NCBI RefSeq assembly: GCF_001886185.1
Contig: NZ_JXLA01000012.1
Span: 44,432-108,431, forward strand
Source of the DNA: Enterococcus raffinosus
GTDB lineage: Bacteria; Bacillota; Bacilli; Lactobacillales; Enterococcaceae
Reading direction: 5' to 3'
Length of the DNA: 64,000 nt
Numbering within the stretch: the stretch's first letter is position 1; each line of letters starts with the position of its first letter. This document shows, one piece after another, positions 45,610 through 54,309 of the stretch. The notes beneath the pieces were generated by a model, which was not told the DNA's origin, did no database searches, and was given only the letters and a program-made list of their open reading frames with translations. The position numbers and the translations under genes were made by a program.

Positions 45610-46164
45610 TTATTCTTTTTGGGGTTGGTTTGCTTCCTTTAGAACGTCTAAAATTTTTTGATAATTTTGATTTTGAAAAATCTGATAGTTCAATTTTTCA
45701 TAGAGCTTCACCGCATGGTGACTCCAAGTCTGTGTATTCAAGTAAAGATCCTGGTGAGGATAATACTCGTGCAGTAATTGGGTGACACGAATAGCTAAGG
45801 CTTTGGCTAAACCTTTTCTCTGTTCCTCTGGAAGAACCCCTAACCAATGAAGACGCGGAGAATGATCTTCTGTCCACCAAGCAGTAAAGGTCCCCACCTT
45901 TTTCCCTTCGGCATTTTCAACAAAGAGCATCCTTTTTTTTAATTCGTCCTGATAAGGAGCAAATGAGCGCTGAAAATAATCCATGGCGTCTTTTTCTGTC
46001 TCAAACTCTAAAACAGCGGTTTCTATCTTGCACCACTCTTTTTCATCACCCGGTTGATAAAAAACGATACGGTAATCTTTCGGTAATTGAATTTCTGGTA
46101 ATGGCGGTGCATCTGAAGGGCGAAACATTGTAAATGGAATAAAAGGAACGGACTTATCCAACAT
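45610..46164 (-). CDS. GNAT-family N-acetyltransferase
   Basis: A 184-residue acetyltransferase. Motif A is LGVLPEEQRKGLAKALAIRV (acetyl-CoA pyrophosphate loop QRKGLA), and the C-terminal strand has NTQTWSHHAVKLYEKLNYQI. GGAGG precedes the ATG. Single gene. The substrate is not predictable. Confidence 0.85.
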   Translation of the reverse strand: MLDKSVPFIPFTMFRPSDAPPLPEIQLPKDYRIVFYQPGDEKEWCKIETAVLEFETEKDAMDYFQRSFAPYQDELKKRMLFVENAEGKKVGTFTAWWTEDHSPRLHWLGVLPEEQRKGLAKALAIRVTQLLHEYYPHQDLYLNTQTWSHHAVKLYEKLNYQIFQNQNYQKILDVLKEANQPQKE

Positions 46165-46418
46165 AATAAAACCTCCATTTTCTTTTTCATTAAAATCGTA
46201 TCATGTAGGAAAAGCAAAAGCTAGCGAAGTTTTTAACTCTTTTCAGACAAGAGCGAAACGCTTGTTCTCCATAAAAACATCTATTATAAAAAAATTGGAG
46301 CCATTGCTTGATGCGGGTATTATATAATGAATAGAGAAATTTGAATTCAGATTTTTTGGGACATGTCAATATGATGTTAAAAGAATCCGAGGAATGAAAA
46401 AGTTAGGGAGGTAGTTTT

Positions 46419-46907
46419 ATGGCAAGAAGGGTTTTCTTTAGTTTTTACTATGAAAATGATTTGTCGAGGGCGCTAGTTGTAAAAAATAATTGGGCTTTAA
46501 AGGAAAATGAAGAATCTGGTTTTATAAACAAAGGTGAATTTGAGCGAATCAAGCGCGATGGAGAGGAGAGTATCAGGCGCTGGATAGATAAGCAATTAGC
46601 AGGAACATCTGTAACAGTCGTATTAATTGGTAGTGAAACGCTAGACTCAGAGTATGTTCAATACGAAATTGAAAAAAGCTATGAACGTGGGAACGCCATC
46701 ATTGCTCTAAAAATTGGAAAAGTAAAAAACTTGAGCCAGAAGACATCAATTAGTCAATCCGTCGTAAAAATCGTAGGAAAAAAAGCCAATGGTGAATTGC
46801 TTTGGTTTGATGAGATCATAGATGGGGAATATGACTATATCAAAAATGATGGCTATAATAACCTTGAGCAATGGATTGAAAACGTCGATAAAGTGAAGGA
46901 AAGATAA
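46419..46907 (+). CDS. Thoeris ThsB-like TIR-domain protein, without an adjacent ThsA
   Basis: A 162-residue protein of the TIR-like DUF1863 (MTH538) family. The N-terminal RRVFFSFYYENDLSRA, central TSVTVVLIGSETLDSEYVQYEIEKS and ERGNAIIALKI follow the pattern of ThsB from Thoeris anti-phage systems, including the predicted catalytic glutamate in YVQYEIEKS. ThsB makes a cyclic-ADP-ribose-type signal that activates the NADase ThsA. Neither neighbour resembles ThsA, so this is a solitary copy with its own promoter region (-10 TATAAT at 46323). GGGAGG lies before the ATG. Confidence 0.82.
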   Translation: MARRVFFSFYYENDLSRALVVKNNWALKENEESGFINKGEFERIKRDGEESIRRWIDKQLAGTSVTVVLIGSETLDSEYVQYEIEKSYERGNAIIALKIGKVKNLSQKTSISQSVVKIVGKKANGELLWFDEIIDGEYDYIKNDGYNNLEQWIENVDKVKER

Positions 46908-47015
46908 GTGATCTGTCACAATCGAAAAATAAGTATTTAAGCAATACTTTAAAGGAGATTACAGGCAAAATGAAGAGAATAAAGGGGAAAAACATTAGAG
47001 CTTCACTCGGGGAGA

Positions 47016-47064
47016 AAAACAGGACAAGAGTTTGAACAAAATGTTCAAATCTTGTCCTGTTTTA
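47016..47064. terminator. Bidirectional terminator
   Basis: A 22-bp stem with one mismatch, starting AAAACAGGACAAGA and ending TCTTGTCCTGTTTT, loop AAAA, between the ThsB-like gene and the convergent PH-domain gene. Confidence 0.88.
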
Positions 47065-47442
47065 TTTTGACAACGCCAAAGCCAATGCTTTTTGAACCGC
47101 AACAATATTTTTATCCTTACGAAATTGAATCGTCTCCGCGGGAAGTTCCGCGCTAGAGATCCAAATTTTTAATTCCGCATCCAAATCGAAATGTCCGCTC
47201 GTTTCCACAGAAAATCGTGAGATTGAACGATAAGGAATGGATTTGTATTCAACTTTCTTACCGGTCATTCCTTGCTTGTCCACTAAAATCAGACGGAAAT
47301 CGGTAAAAACGATTAAATCTCGAACGAGTTTAAACGCTAAAGAAACTGTCTCACCGGTAATTAGTACATCTTTCAATTTCTCCTCAACAGCTTTGTTATT
47401 GTGTTGACTGGCATTTCCCATTAGTCCATCAAAAATACTCAT
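47062..47442 (-). CDS. PH-domain (bPH) protein
   Basis: A 126-residue soluble protein. LIVFTDFRLILVDKQGMTGKKVEYKSIPYRSISRFSVE is the typical bacterial pleckstrin-homology-like (DUF1696/YvbH-type) strand pattern, ending in a C-terminal helix (NIVAVQKALALALSK). Role unknown; bPH proteins are sometimes linked to envelope or phage stress. GGAAGG-like ribosome-binding site before the ATG. Confidence 0.82.
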   Translation of the reverse strand: MSIFDGLMGNASQHNNKAVEEKLKDVLITGETVSLAFKLVRDLIVFTDFRLILVDKQGMTGKKVEYKSIPYRSISRFSVETSGHFDLDAELKIWISSAELPAETIQFRKDKNIVAVQKALALALSK

Positions 47443-47603
47443 AAAACAACCTTCCTTCTTTTAATTGTTAAACTAATTTTAGCGGATAATGAATGGAAAA
47501 ACCACTTTATATTAATTTCGAACAATAAGAATAAATTCTAAATAAAAACCATTCCTTCACAAAAAAAGTTTTTGTTTTTTTTAGTTAAAATGCCCTTGCT
47601 AAT

Positions 47604-47794
47604 CTAATAGGGTTTCGATATACTCGGAAGGGAAAAGAGCCCGGTTTCAAAATTGGGAGGTAGGAGGTGTTCTCATGCTTAAGAACTATCAGCTTTGACT
47701 GTGAAATCAATCATTACTTAGAGTTTCTAAGCTAGCAGAACAATTTATTTTCCTCCGCTCAACTTTTTTTGCGACCTGCTGAAAGGGCTATTAG
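47604..47794 (+). ncRNA. Structured RNA, candidate 6S-like RNA
   Basis: A region of about 190 nt with no ORF. Its ends pair (CTAATAG/CTATTAG, then TTTC/GAAA), and further pairs continue inward as a long interrupted rod: AAAAGAGC with GCTC..CTTTT, GGAGG with CCTCC, TGTTCT with AGAACA, and an apical CTTAGA-GTT-TCTAAG hairpin. A TGCTAATCT extended -10 lies at its 5' edge and a strong terminator 28 nt after the 3' edge. Size and rod shape fit Firmicutes 6S RNA. The identification is structural only; a leader of the rhodanese operon is the alternative. Confidence 0.45.
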
Positions 47795-47822
47795 GCGCGT
47801 AAAAAAATAATATCAGCGAGGA

Positions 47823-47850
47823 AACATACTTATTTCAGTATGTTTTTTTT
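47823..47850 (+). terminator. Terminator of the structured RNA
   Basis: AACATACT / AGTATGTT, loop TATTTC, followed by T8. It separates the RNA from the rhodanese operon. Confidence 0.85.
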
Positions 47851-47880
47851 GTTGTGTTCAAAAGAAATAATTGTTATTGC

Positions 47881-47893
47881 TGAAAACGTTTCA
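47881..47893 (+). promoter_or_regulatory. Candidate cre-like site before the rhodanese gene
   Basis: TGAAAACGTTTCA resembles a one-base-shortened cre palindrome, 33 bp before the start codon. No clear -35/-10 was identified after the preceding terminator. Confidence 0.3.
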
Positions 47894-47925
47894 AGTGAAA
47901 AAATAAACTTTGAAGGAGTATCACA

Positions 47926-48957
47926 ATGAAAAAAATTTTTGCAGTAGTCAGCTGTCTACTTTTAACAGCGTTAGTTGTCTATTCAAAAACAGAAGAGGTT
48001 CACGCAGCCGAAAAAACGACTAAAGTCCAACGTTTAGTCAAAAGCAAAGAGATCAAGGACGATGATTTCTTTGTCGATGCAAAATGGCTAAAGAAGCAAA
48101 TGAAAGATGACGATAAAACGGTCGTGATTGAAGCTTCTTATGGCGAAGGAAAAGATTATAAAAAAGCGCACATTTCAGGGGCGCTTCACATTGATACGAT
48201 GGAAATTGAGACAGAAGAAAACAACTGGAATATCTTGGACGCTGAAATATGTAAAGAAGTGTTCTTAAAGCGTGGCGTTACGAAAACAACACCAGTAGTG
48301 GTGTATTCAAGTGATATTAACGCAGCAGCTCGTGTGGCTTTTGTGGCCTACTGGCTAGGTGTCGATAATGTGAAGATTCTGGATGGCGGATTGAAGGCTT
48401 GGGAAAAAGCGGATTACAAAGTAGAAAAAGGCAATGAAGAAGCTACAGCAGCCAAAGATTTTGGCGCTGAGGTTCCAGGACGTCCTGAGAGCTTAATTTC
48501 AACGTCAGCAGATGTATTAGCAGCCAAAGAAAAAAATCCTGACTTAGTTCTTGCAAGTATTCGTTCATGGAAAGAGTTCACAGGAAAAACCAGCGGCTAT
48601 GATTACATTGAAAATGCTGGGGAACCAGAAGGGGCAGTTTACGCCAAATCAAGTAAAACTAGTGCGGATGTAGCCCAACTAATGAACAATGACGGCACAG
48701 TAAAGGAGCCGACGAAAATCTTTGTGGCGTGGGAAAAATGGGGAATCACTCCTGATAAGGAAGTCGCTTTTTATTGTGGAACAGGCTGGCGCGCGGCTAC
48801 TGCGTTCTTTATCACGAAACAAGAAGGCTGGAAAGATGTTAAATTGTTCGATGGCGGCTGGTATGACTGGGATAAAGCACACCAAAAAGATCCAAGTAAA
48901 TACCCTGTTCAGGTTGGCGATCCTCGAGACAAAGATAAAGTGAAAATCTTGAACTAA
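47926..48957 (+). CDS. Exported rhodanese, YnjE-like thiosulfate sulfurtransferase
   Basis: A 343-residue secreted protein with a signal peptide ending near VHA-AEK. Two rhodanese folds: the first (residues about 55-160) has YSSDINAAAR where the active loop would be and lacks the cysteine. The second has AFYCGTGWRAATAF with active C284, the same CGTGWR loop as E. coli YnjE. E. coli ynjE also neighbours ynjBCD, and relatives of those lie downstream here. Stop and next start overlap (TAATG). Carries sulfur as a persulfide outside the membrane. Confidence 0.88.
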   Translation: MKKIFAVVSCLLLTALVVYSKTEEVHAAEKTTKVQRLVKSKEIKDDDFFVDAKWLKKQMKDDDKTVVIEASYGEGKDYKKAHISGALHIDTMEIETEENNWNILDAEICKEVFLKRGVTKTTPVVVYSSDINAAARVAFVAYWLGVDNVKILDGGLKAWEKADYKVEKGNEEATAAKDFGAEVPGRPESLISTSADVLAAKEKNPDLVLASIRSWKEFTGKTSGYDYIENAGEPEGAVYAKSSKTSADVAQLMNNDGTVKEPTKIFVAWEKWGITPDKEVAFYCGTGWRAATAFFITKQEGWKDVKLFDGGWYDWDKAHQKDPSKYPVQVGDPRDKDKVKILN

Positions 48958-49328
48958 TGAAACTTCTTCGATATTTATTGCATTTAATCCAACTGGGACT
49001 GCTCTATGCCGTTTATTTGGTTGACGATCTCTACAAAAATCATCTAGGCTTTATGCGAAATGTTTCATTTTATTCCCATAAGGTTGAGGCCAGCACATTC
49101 GGCAGCATGTTATTTTTGCTGCCGGCCTTGCTGGTAGTGATCGCTGCCTTAGTGACTTTAAAAAGGAGAAATCTCGAAAGTATTCTTTTAATTGCTATAG
49201 GATTACTTTTTCTAGTTTGGCAGCTCGTATTCACTTTGAATACGACGCCCATCTATTATTTGGTGAGCGGTCTTCTATTTTTTGGATTTATGGTACAGCT
49301 CATCATTGTATTCTTGAAAAGGAGCTAG
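48957..49328 (+). CDS. Small polytopic membrane protein of the rhodanese operon
   Basis: A 123-residue protein with about four transmembrane helices and no recognised family. Its start overlaps the rhodanese stop by one base and it ends 4 bp before an HdrC-like Fe-S protein. That position suggests a membrane anchor or electron conduit for the following iron-sulfur pair (inference). Confidence 0.72.
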   Translation: MKLLRYLLHLIQLGLLYAVYLVDDLYKNHLGFMRNVSFYSHKVEASTFGSMLFLLPALLVVIAALVTLKRRNLESILLIAIGLLFLVWQLVFTLNTTPIYYLVSGLLFFGFMVQLIIVFLKRS

Positions 49329-49332
49329 TCAG

Positions 49333-49692
49333 ATGGATTACTCAGAAAGAACCATTGAGATGGCTCAATTGATAGCAGAAAATTGTATAAGCTGTAAACG
49401 CTGCATGAAGGACTGTCTCTTTTTACAAAGATATTGTGAAGATCCGCAAAAATTATTTCAACAATTTTTGGAAGAAGGGCTGGATCCGATCGTTCCCTAT
49501 TCATGTATGTTGTGTGGACGCTGCACAGTCGTGTGTCCACTACAATTGAAATTAGATGAGGCTTTTTTAACTATGCGTCAAGATTTGATCAGAGAAGACT
49601 TGCCGCTAAAACAGCTAAAAAGTGTGGAGATGCATCAAAAACTTTCCACCAGTAAATTATTTACAGCAGTGAATCGAGGGGACCAAAAATGA
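49333..49692 (+). CDS. HdrC-like 2x[4Fe-4S] ferredoxin-domain protein
   Basis: A 119-residue cytoplasmic protein with two cluster motifs: CISCKRCMKDC (residues about 17-27) and CMLCGRCTVVCP (about 57-68). The second is followed by a helical tail as in HdrC/GlpC subunits. AAGGAG precedes the ATG. It overlaps the HdrB-like gene by 4 bp, so the two products probably form one electron-transfer complex. Confidence 0.87.
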   Translation: MDYSERTIEMAQLIAENCISCKRCMKDCLFLQRYCEDPQKLFQQFLEEGLDPIVPYSCMLCGRCTVVCPLQLKLDEAFLTMRQDLIREDLPLKQLKSVEMHQKLSTSKLFTAVNRGDQK

Positions 49693-50444
49693 AATACGGC
49701 TTTATGGCAGGATGTTCATTGAGCTCAAGCAATCCAAAGCAAATAAAATTGATTATTGATTACTTAAAAGGATTTTACCCTGACCTTGCGGTCATACAAG
49801 GATGCTGCGGAAAACCAACACGTATGATCGGTCAGGAGCAATTGTTTCAAGAGCGCTTCGGTCAATTGACAGAACAAGTTTGTCAGGCTGAAATCGACGA
49901 TCTGATCGTAGCTTGTCAAGGATGTATCAAAACAATGACCATCCAAAACCAGTTTCCCACTAGTTCCTTGTGGGTTAAAATGGCTGAATTGGGCTTGCCA
50001 CAAGAAGTGATCGGAAAGGCCAATGAAAGTGATGTCGTTTTCTCTGTTCAAGATTCCTGTCCTACAAAAGAAGTGACTGAGATTCATCAAGCAGTACGAT
50101 TTTTATTAGAACAATTAGGCTATCAGGTGGCAAGCAATCATCTGTCTGGAAAGAACACTTTATGTTGCGGAATGGGAGGCATGTGCGGAGTTTCAAATCC
50201 AGATTTAGCGAAAGATTTCGCTGAAAAGCGTGTGCAGGATTTCAAGACAGATCATATAGTCACTTATTGTGCTAGCTGTACTTCGGCAATGATTCTAGGC
50301 GGTGGTCAAGCTTGGCATTTATTAGATTTGATATTTGGTGATGTGATCCATCAGAGCGATAAAAGTGAGAGGCATCCATTAGCCAACCCATTACTAGCTT
50401 GGAAAAATCGGTATCAATCAAAAAAAATAGTAACAAAAGCATAG
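49689..50444 (+). CDS. HdrB-like CCG-domain iron-sulfur protein
   Basis: A 251-residue protein with two cysteine-rich CCG domains. First: C9 (MAGCS), QGCCGKPT, VACQGC. Second: DSCPT, LCCGMGGMCG, YCASC. All ligands for the two noncubane-type clusters appear present. In HdrB such domains cleave disulfides; LldE/GlpC relatives act on quinones or lactate. With HdrC-like, a membrane protein and a rhodanese, it may reduce a persulfide or heterodisulfide (inference). Confidence 0.87.
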   Translation: MKYGFMAGCSLSSSNPKQIKLIIDYLKGFYPDLAVIQGCCGKPTRMIGQEQLFQERFGQLTEQVCQAEIDDLIVACQGCIKTMTIQNQFPTSSLWVKMAELGLPQEVIGKANESDVVFSVQDSCPTKEVTEIHQAVRFLLEQLGYQVASNHLSGKNTLCCGMGGMCGVSNPDLAKDFAEKRVQDFKTDHIVTYCASCTSAMILGGGQAWHLLDLIFGDVIHQSDKSERHPLANPLLAWKNRYQSKKIVTKA

Positions 50445-50453
50445 GAGAGAACA

Positions 50454-51692
50454 ATGAAGAAATGGTTAACGGGTTTGTTAACGCTAGGGGTGCTTTTTTC
50501 CTTAGCAGCCTGTAAAACAAGTGAAACAAAAGAAGCGAAAACAGAAGAAAAAATCACCAGCTTCTCAGATGCCGAAAAACAAGGAAAAGGTGAAACAGTG
50601 ACCTTTTACGGGTTTGGCGGTGACGAAAAAGCCAATGCATGGGTAGATGAGGTAGTTACGCCGGCAATGAAGGAAAAATATGATATCACAGTCAAACGTG
50701 TGCCGATGGACATTGATCAGATTTTGAATAAGCTGACGACTGAAAAGGAAGCCGGTACCAAAACTGGAGACATTGATGTTATTTGGATCAATGGGGAAAA
50801 TTTCTATACTGCAAAACAAGCGAAACTGCTTTATGGACCCATTGCCAAAAACGTTGAGAGCTTTAAAAAGCTAATGGACGTTGATGGCCATAATTCGAAA
50901 TATGATTTCGGAGTTAAAATCGATGGCTATGAAGTTCCTTACGGCAGCGCCCAATTAGTCTTCGCTGGCGACAAAGAGACATTTAAGAATGGATTTCCTA
51001 CAGATACTCAAGCCCTATTAGCCTATGCCAAGGAAAATCCAGGTAAGATTACGTATACCGCGCCGCCTGAATTTACCGGCAGTGCTTTTGTTCGCAACAT
51101 TATCTGCGATATTGTGGGCTATGATAAAGTTGAAGCTGCAGGGGCGACGAAAGAAGAGTTGTATAAGGTCATCAAACCAGGCTTAGACTATTTAAATGAA
51201 ATCAAACCCTATTTATGGCAAGAAGGGAAAACCTACCCGACCACCACTGCGGAGCTGGACCAAATGTTTGCGGCTGGTCAAATCGACATGAGCTATAGCT
51301 ATTCTCAAATGCATGTAGCTCAAAAACGTAGTGACAATGAGTTCAAGCAATCAACAGAATCCTTCTTATTCGATAAAGGAACGATTGCCAATCAAAGTTA
51401 TTTGGCCATTGCTAATACTTCGAAAGTCAAAGCAGGAGCATTACTTTTGATTAATGAAATGACAAGTGAATCTGCTCAGCTGAAAAAGGCAGAGGCGAAA
51501 TATGGATACAGCATCCCACCATTTGATCCGGACAAACTTTCAGAAGAAACAAATCAAAAGCTGACGGATTTGTACAAAAACCAAGGCGTTCTATCACTTG
51601 AAGAAATGCAGGAAAAGCAAATACCTGAGGTGCAAGCAGAAAAAATTCCAATCATTGAATCGCTGTGGAAAGAGCATGTTTTAAATGAATAA
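50454..51692 (+). CDS. YnjB-like ABC substrate-binding lipoprotein
   Basis: A 412-residue lipoprotein with lipobox SLAAC near residue 20. FYGFGGDEKANAWVDEVVTP and GDIDVIWINGENFYTAKQ resemble E. coli YnjB, a spermidine/putrescine/iron-type (family 1) binding protein of unknown ligand. Followed by two permeases and an ATPase. Overlaps the first permease gene by 8 bp. Confidence 0.88.
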   Translation: MKKWLTGLLTLGVLFSLAACKTSETKEAKTEEKITSFSDAEKQGKGETVTFYGFGGDEKANAWVDEVVTPAMKEKYDITVKRVPMDIDQILNKLTTEKEAGTKTGDIDVIWINGENFYTAKQAKLLYGPIAKNVESFKKLMDVDGHNSKYDFGVKIDGYEVPYGSAQLVFAGDKETFKNGFPTDTQALLAYAKENPGKITYTAPPEFTGSAFVRNIICDIVGYDKVEAAGATKEELYKVIKPGLDYLNEIKPYLWQEGKTYPTTTAELDQMFAAGQIDMSYSYSQMHVAQKRSDNEFKQSTESFLFDKGTIANQSYLAIANTSKVKAGALLLINEMTSESAQLKKAEAKYGYSIPPFDPDKLSEETNQKLTDLYKNQGVLSLEEMQEKQIPEVQAEKIPIIESLWKEHVLNE

Positions 51693-52542
51693 AAATAGAT
51701 TATTAGTCATCCCTTTTTTCTTATTAAACAGTGTTGTGATTTTTGCGGCACTGTTTAAAGGGATACAAATTAGTTTAGGCTATTATCCGCTAATTGGACT
51801 TGAAAAAATTAGTTTAACCAATTATCAGCAAGTTTTAAGTGATCCTTTTTTCCAAAAGTCGCTAGGTTACAGCTGCTACTTAGCGCTGACTGCGACTTTT
51901 TTGTCATTGCTATTTGGACTAGCGATAGCCTTTCTACTATTGAAAGTGAAAAGCCCTTGGTTGCATAAAATCATCAGTCTGCCGATCTCGCTGCCTCATA
52001 TCATTGTTGCGTTAATGGTGATGCAGCTGATCAGTCAATCGGGGATCATTTCTCGAGGATTATTTCAAATCGGTGTAATTGATGAAATCAACCAATTTCC
52101 CTTATTGATCCATGATGCTGGCGGGATCGGGATCATTTTAGTGTTTCTATATAAAGAGATTCCCTATGTTGCGGTAACCACATTAGCAATTTTACAACAG
52201 TTACAATTGGGCTACATTGAAGTGGCAAGAAATTTAGGGGCTTCTAAGACCCGAATCTTTTTCACAGTCATCCTGCCAATGCTTCAAAAAACGTTGATAA
52301 CCTTGTTTATTATCTTGTTTTGCTTCACTTTTGCTTCTTTTGAAGTGCCTTATTTATTAGGAAATCCGATAAATCAACCAGTGGCTTTGACCGCTTATGA
52401 TTTATTTACTCAAGCCGACTTAACCACTCGCCCACAAGCCTTTGCTTTAAATTTAGTCATGTCGGGAATCTGCCTAGCAGTATCAGGAAGCGGACTACTC
52501 ATTAGTCGTCTCTTGCCGGGAGGGAGAAAAAAATCGTGCTAA
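51685..52542 (+). CDS. ABC permease, N-terminal half equivalent of YnjC
   Basis: A 285-residue inner-membrane subunit with about six helices. The EAA-type loop ARNLGASKTRIFFTVILPML contacts the ATPase. Belongs to the polyamine/iron/thiamine permease class. In E. coli YnjC both halves are fused in one chain, while here they are two genes overlapping by 7 bp. Confidence 0.9.
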   Translation: MNKNRLLVIPFFLLNSVVIFAALFKGIQISLGYYPLIGLEKISLTNYQQVLSDPFFQKSLGYSCYLALTATFLSLLFGLAIAFLLLKVKSPWLHKIISLPISLPHIIVALMVMQLISQSGIISRGLFQIGVIDEINQFPLLIHDAGGIGIILVFLYKEIPYVAVTTLAILQQLQLGYIEVARNLGASKTRIFFTVILPMLQKTLITLFIILFCFTFASFEVPYLLGNPINQPVALTAYDLFTQADLTTRPQAFALNLVMSGICLAVSGSGLLISRLLPGGRKKSC

Positions 52543-53330
52543 CTTCAACGAGAAAATCCTATCTGCTTCTATTATTTTCGGCTGTTCTGGTGCTGTTGCC
52601 TATTGTCCTTTTAGTAATCTGGTCTGTTAGTGATCATTGGATGTATCCGGCAATTTTACCACAAGGTTTGACTTTGAAAGCTTTTAGCCAAATGCTTCGT
52701 GAACCGAATTTTTGGCCGGCAGTTATCAATAGTTTTGTTATTGCTATCATTACCACTTTGATAAGTATCTGTATTGCCCTGCCTGCGGCTCGATATTTTG
52801 CTTTTCAGAAAAAGCTTTCTCATGGATTCATTGAAATTATTATTTATTTACCCTTGATTTTACCCGCCATAGCCATTATCACCTCTAGTCAAGTTTTATT
52901 CTTACAGCTGCATTTGACAGGTACCTTTATAGGAATTGTTTTGATTCATACCTATTTATGTTTGCCTTATGCCATGCAAATCTTATTAGAAAGTTATCGT
53001 CAGTTAGGAGAAGGTTATCACTTAACGGGACAAACGTTAGGTGCGAAGCCTTGGGTGATTTTTTGGCAAGTCACTTGGCCTTTACTACGTCCAGGGGTGA
53101 TTGCTTCGGGAAGCCTAGTTTTTATCGTATCCTTTAGTCAATATTTGCCAACATTTTTTATAGGCGGCGGCAAAATTGTCACCTTGCCTTTGCTATTGCT
53201 TCCTTATGCGAATAATGGACGTTTTAGTCTTGCTTCATCCTATAGCCTAGTCTTTTTAGTCTGTACTATGTTGGGTGTCTACTTATTGAAATTAGTTATT
53301 GGAGGAATTCATCGTGGGACTAAACGTTAG
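52536..53330 (+). CDS. ABC permease, C-terminal half equivalent of YnjC
   Basis: A 264-residue membrane protein with about six helices and EAA-type loop GQTLGAKPWVIFWQVTWPLL. GTG start after GGGAGGGAG, overlapping the partner permease by 7 bp. Its end overlaps the ATPase gene. Confidence 0.9.
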   Translation: MLTSTRKSYLLLLFSAVLVLLPIVLLVIWSVSDHWMYPAILPQGLTLKAFSQMLREPNFWPAVINSFVIAIITTLISICIALPAARYFAFQKKLSHGFIEIIIYLPLILPAIAIITSSQVLFLQLHLTGTFIGIVLIHTYLCLPYAMQILLESYRQLGEGYHLTGQTLGAKPWVIFWQVTWPLLRPGVIASGSLVFIVSFSQYLPTFFIGGGKIVTLPLLLLPYANNGRFSLASSYSLVFLVCTMLGVYLLKLVIGGIHRGTKR

Positions 53331-54309
53331 CGAAGTTCAGCTCTCTTATGGGAAAAAAAGAATACTAGATGAGCTTTCTTTTGAGCTCAATGATGGCGAG
53401 ATTGTCGCTCTTTTTGGTCCATCTGGAGTAGGAAAGACTAGCCTGCTTAAAATGATTGCTGGCATTCAGCCAGTTAATAAAGGAAAAATTATTTTTTCCG
53501 AAGGATATTCGCAGGAAAGTACTGTTTTGGTCTTTCAGGATTTTTGGCTCTTTCCTCATATGAATGTGGTAGACAATATCGCTTTTGGGCTGAAGGCGAG
53601 AAAGTTTTCAAAAGAAAGAATCAGAGAAAAAATTAATAAAATACTAGCAGCGTTTGATTTAAAAGGATTAGAGAAGCAGTTTCCTGATGAACTGTCTGGC
53701 GGTCAAAAGCAGCGAGTAGCCTTAGCTAGAGCCATTGTTTTAGAACCCAAACTGTTACTGCTAGACGAGCCTTTCGCTAATCTAGATAGTCATTTAAAGG
53801 AAGCGATGCGTGAGTATTTACGTCGGCTGCAAAAGACCTATTGCTTTAGCGTGATCTTGGTTACTCATGATCGGGATGAAGCCTTTCAATTAGCTGATCG
53901 CATGATACTACTGCTTGATGGAAAGATTCAACAAATCGGGACGCCTCAAGAAATATATTTTTATCCGAGAAATAAAAAAGTAGCTAAATCAATTGGGGAG
54001 AATAATTTCATTCCTGGAGTTGTCAGCGATCATATTTTTACCTTAGAAAATACGCATTTAACCGTTCGAAACCCGACGAATATTCAAGGAGCGGCATCGC
54101 TTTTTATACCGTATGGTGCAGAAATAGAAGTTTGTGAAGCAGGGGTGCCAGCTTTAGTAGAACATCACGAGTGGACACCGAATGGGCAGCGTACGCAGGT
54201 GAAAATCGGAAACACAAGCTGCATTTTTACAAACTTATCAAAAAAAATAATCGACCAACGACAAATATTCTTAAAATTCAATGATGATCTGCAGGTGATG
54301 CCTCGATGA
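53314..54309 (+). CDS. ABC transporter ATP-binding protein (YnjD/PotA-like)
   Basis: A 331-residue ATPase. Walker A GPSGVGKTS, Q-loop VFQDFWLFPH, signature LSGGQKQR, Walker B LLLLDEPF, and a C-terminal TOBE-like domain. GTG at 53314 is the likely start because GGAGG lies 8 bp upstream; TTG 53299 would precede that site. Overlaps both neighbours, so it is translationally coupled. Completes an importer with unknown substrate. Confidence 0.92.
   Translation: MGLNVSEVQLSYGKKRILDELSFELNDGEIVALFGPSGVGKTSLLKMIAGIQPVNKGKIIFSEGYSQESTVLVFQDFWLFPHMNVVDNIAFGLKARKFSKERIREKINKILAAFDLKGLEKQFPDELSGGQKQRVALARAIVLEPKLLLLDEPFANLDSHLKEAMREYLRRLQKTYCFSVILVTHDRDEAFQLADRMILLLDGKIQQIGTPQEIYFYPRNKKVAKSIGENNFIPGVVSDHIFTLENTHLTVRNPTNIQGAASLFIPYGAEIEVCEAGVPALVEHHEWTPNGQRTQVKIGNTSCIFTNLSKKIIDQRQIFLKFNDDLQVMPR

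Noticed and set aside
47680..47700. Seven-codon ORF after GGAGGTAGGAGG inside the structured RNA
   Set aside because: Too short to support as a gene; the GGAGG is better explained as one arm of an internal RNA helix.
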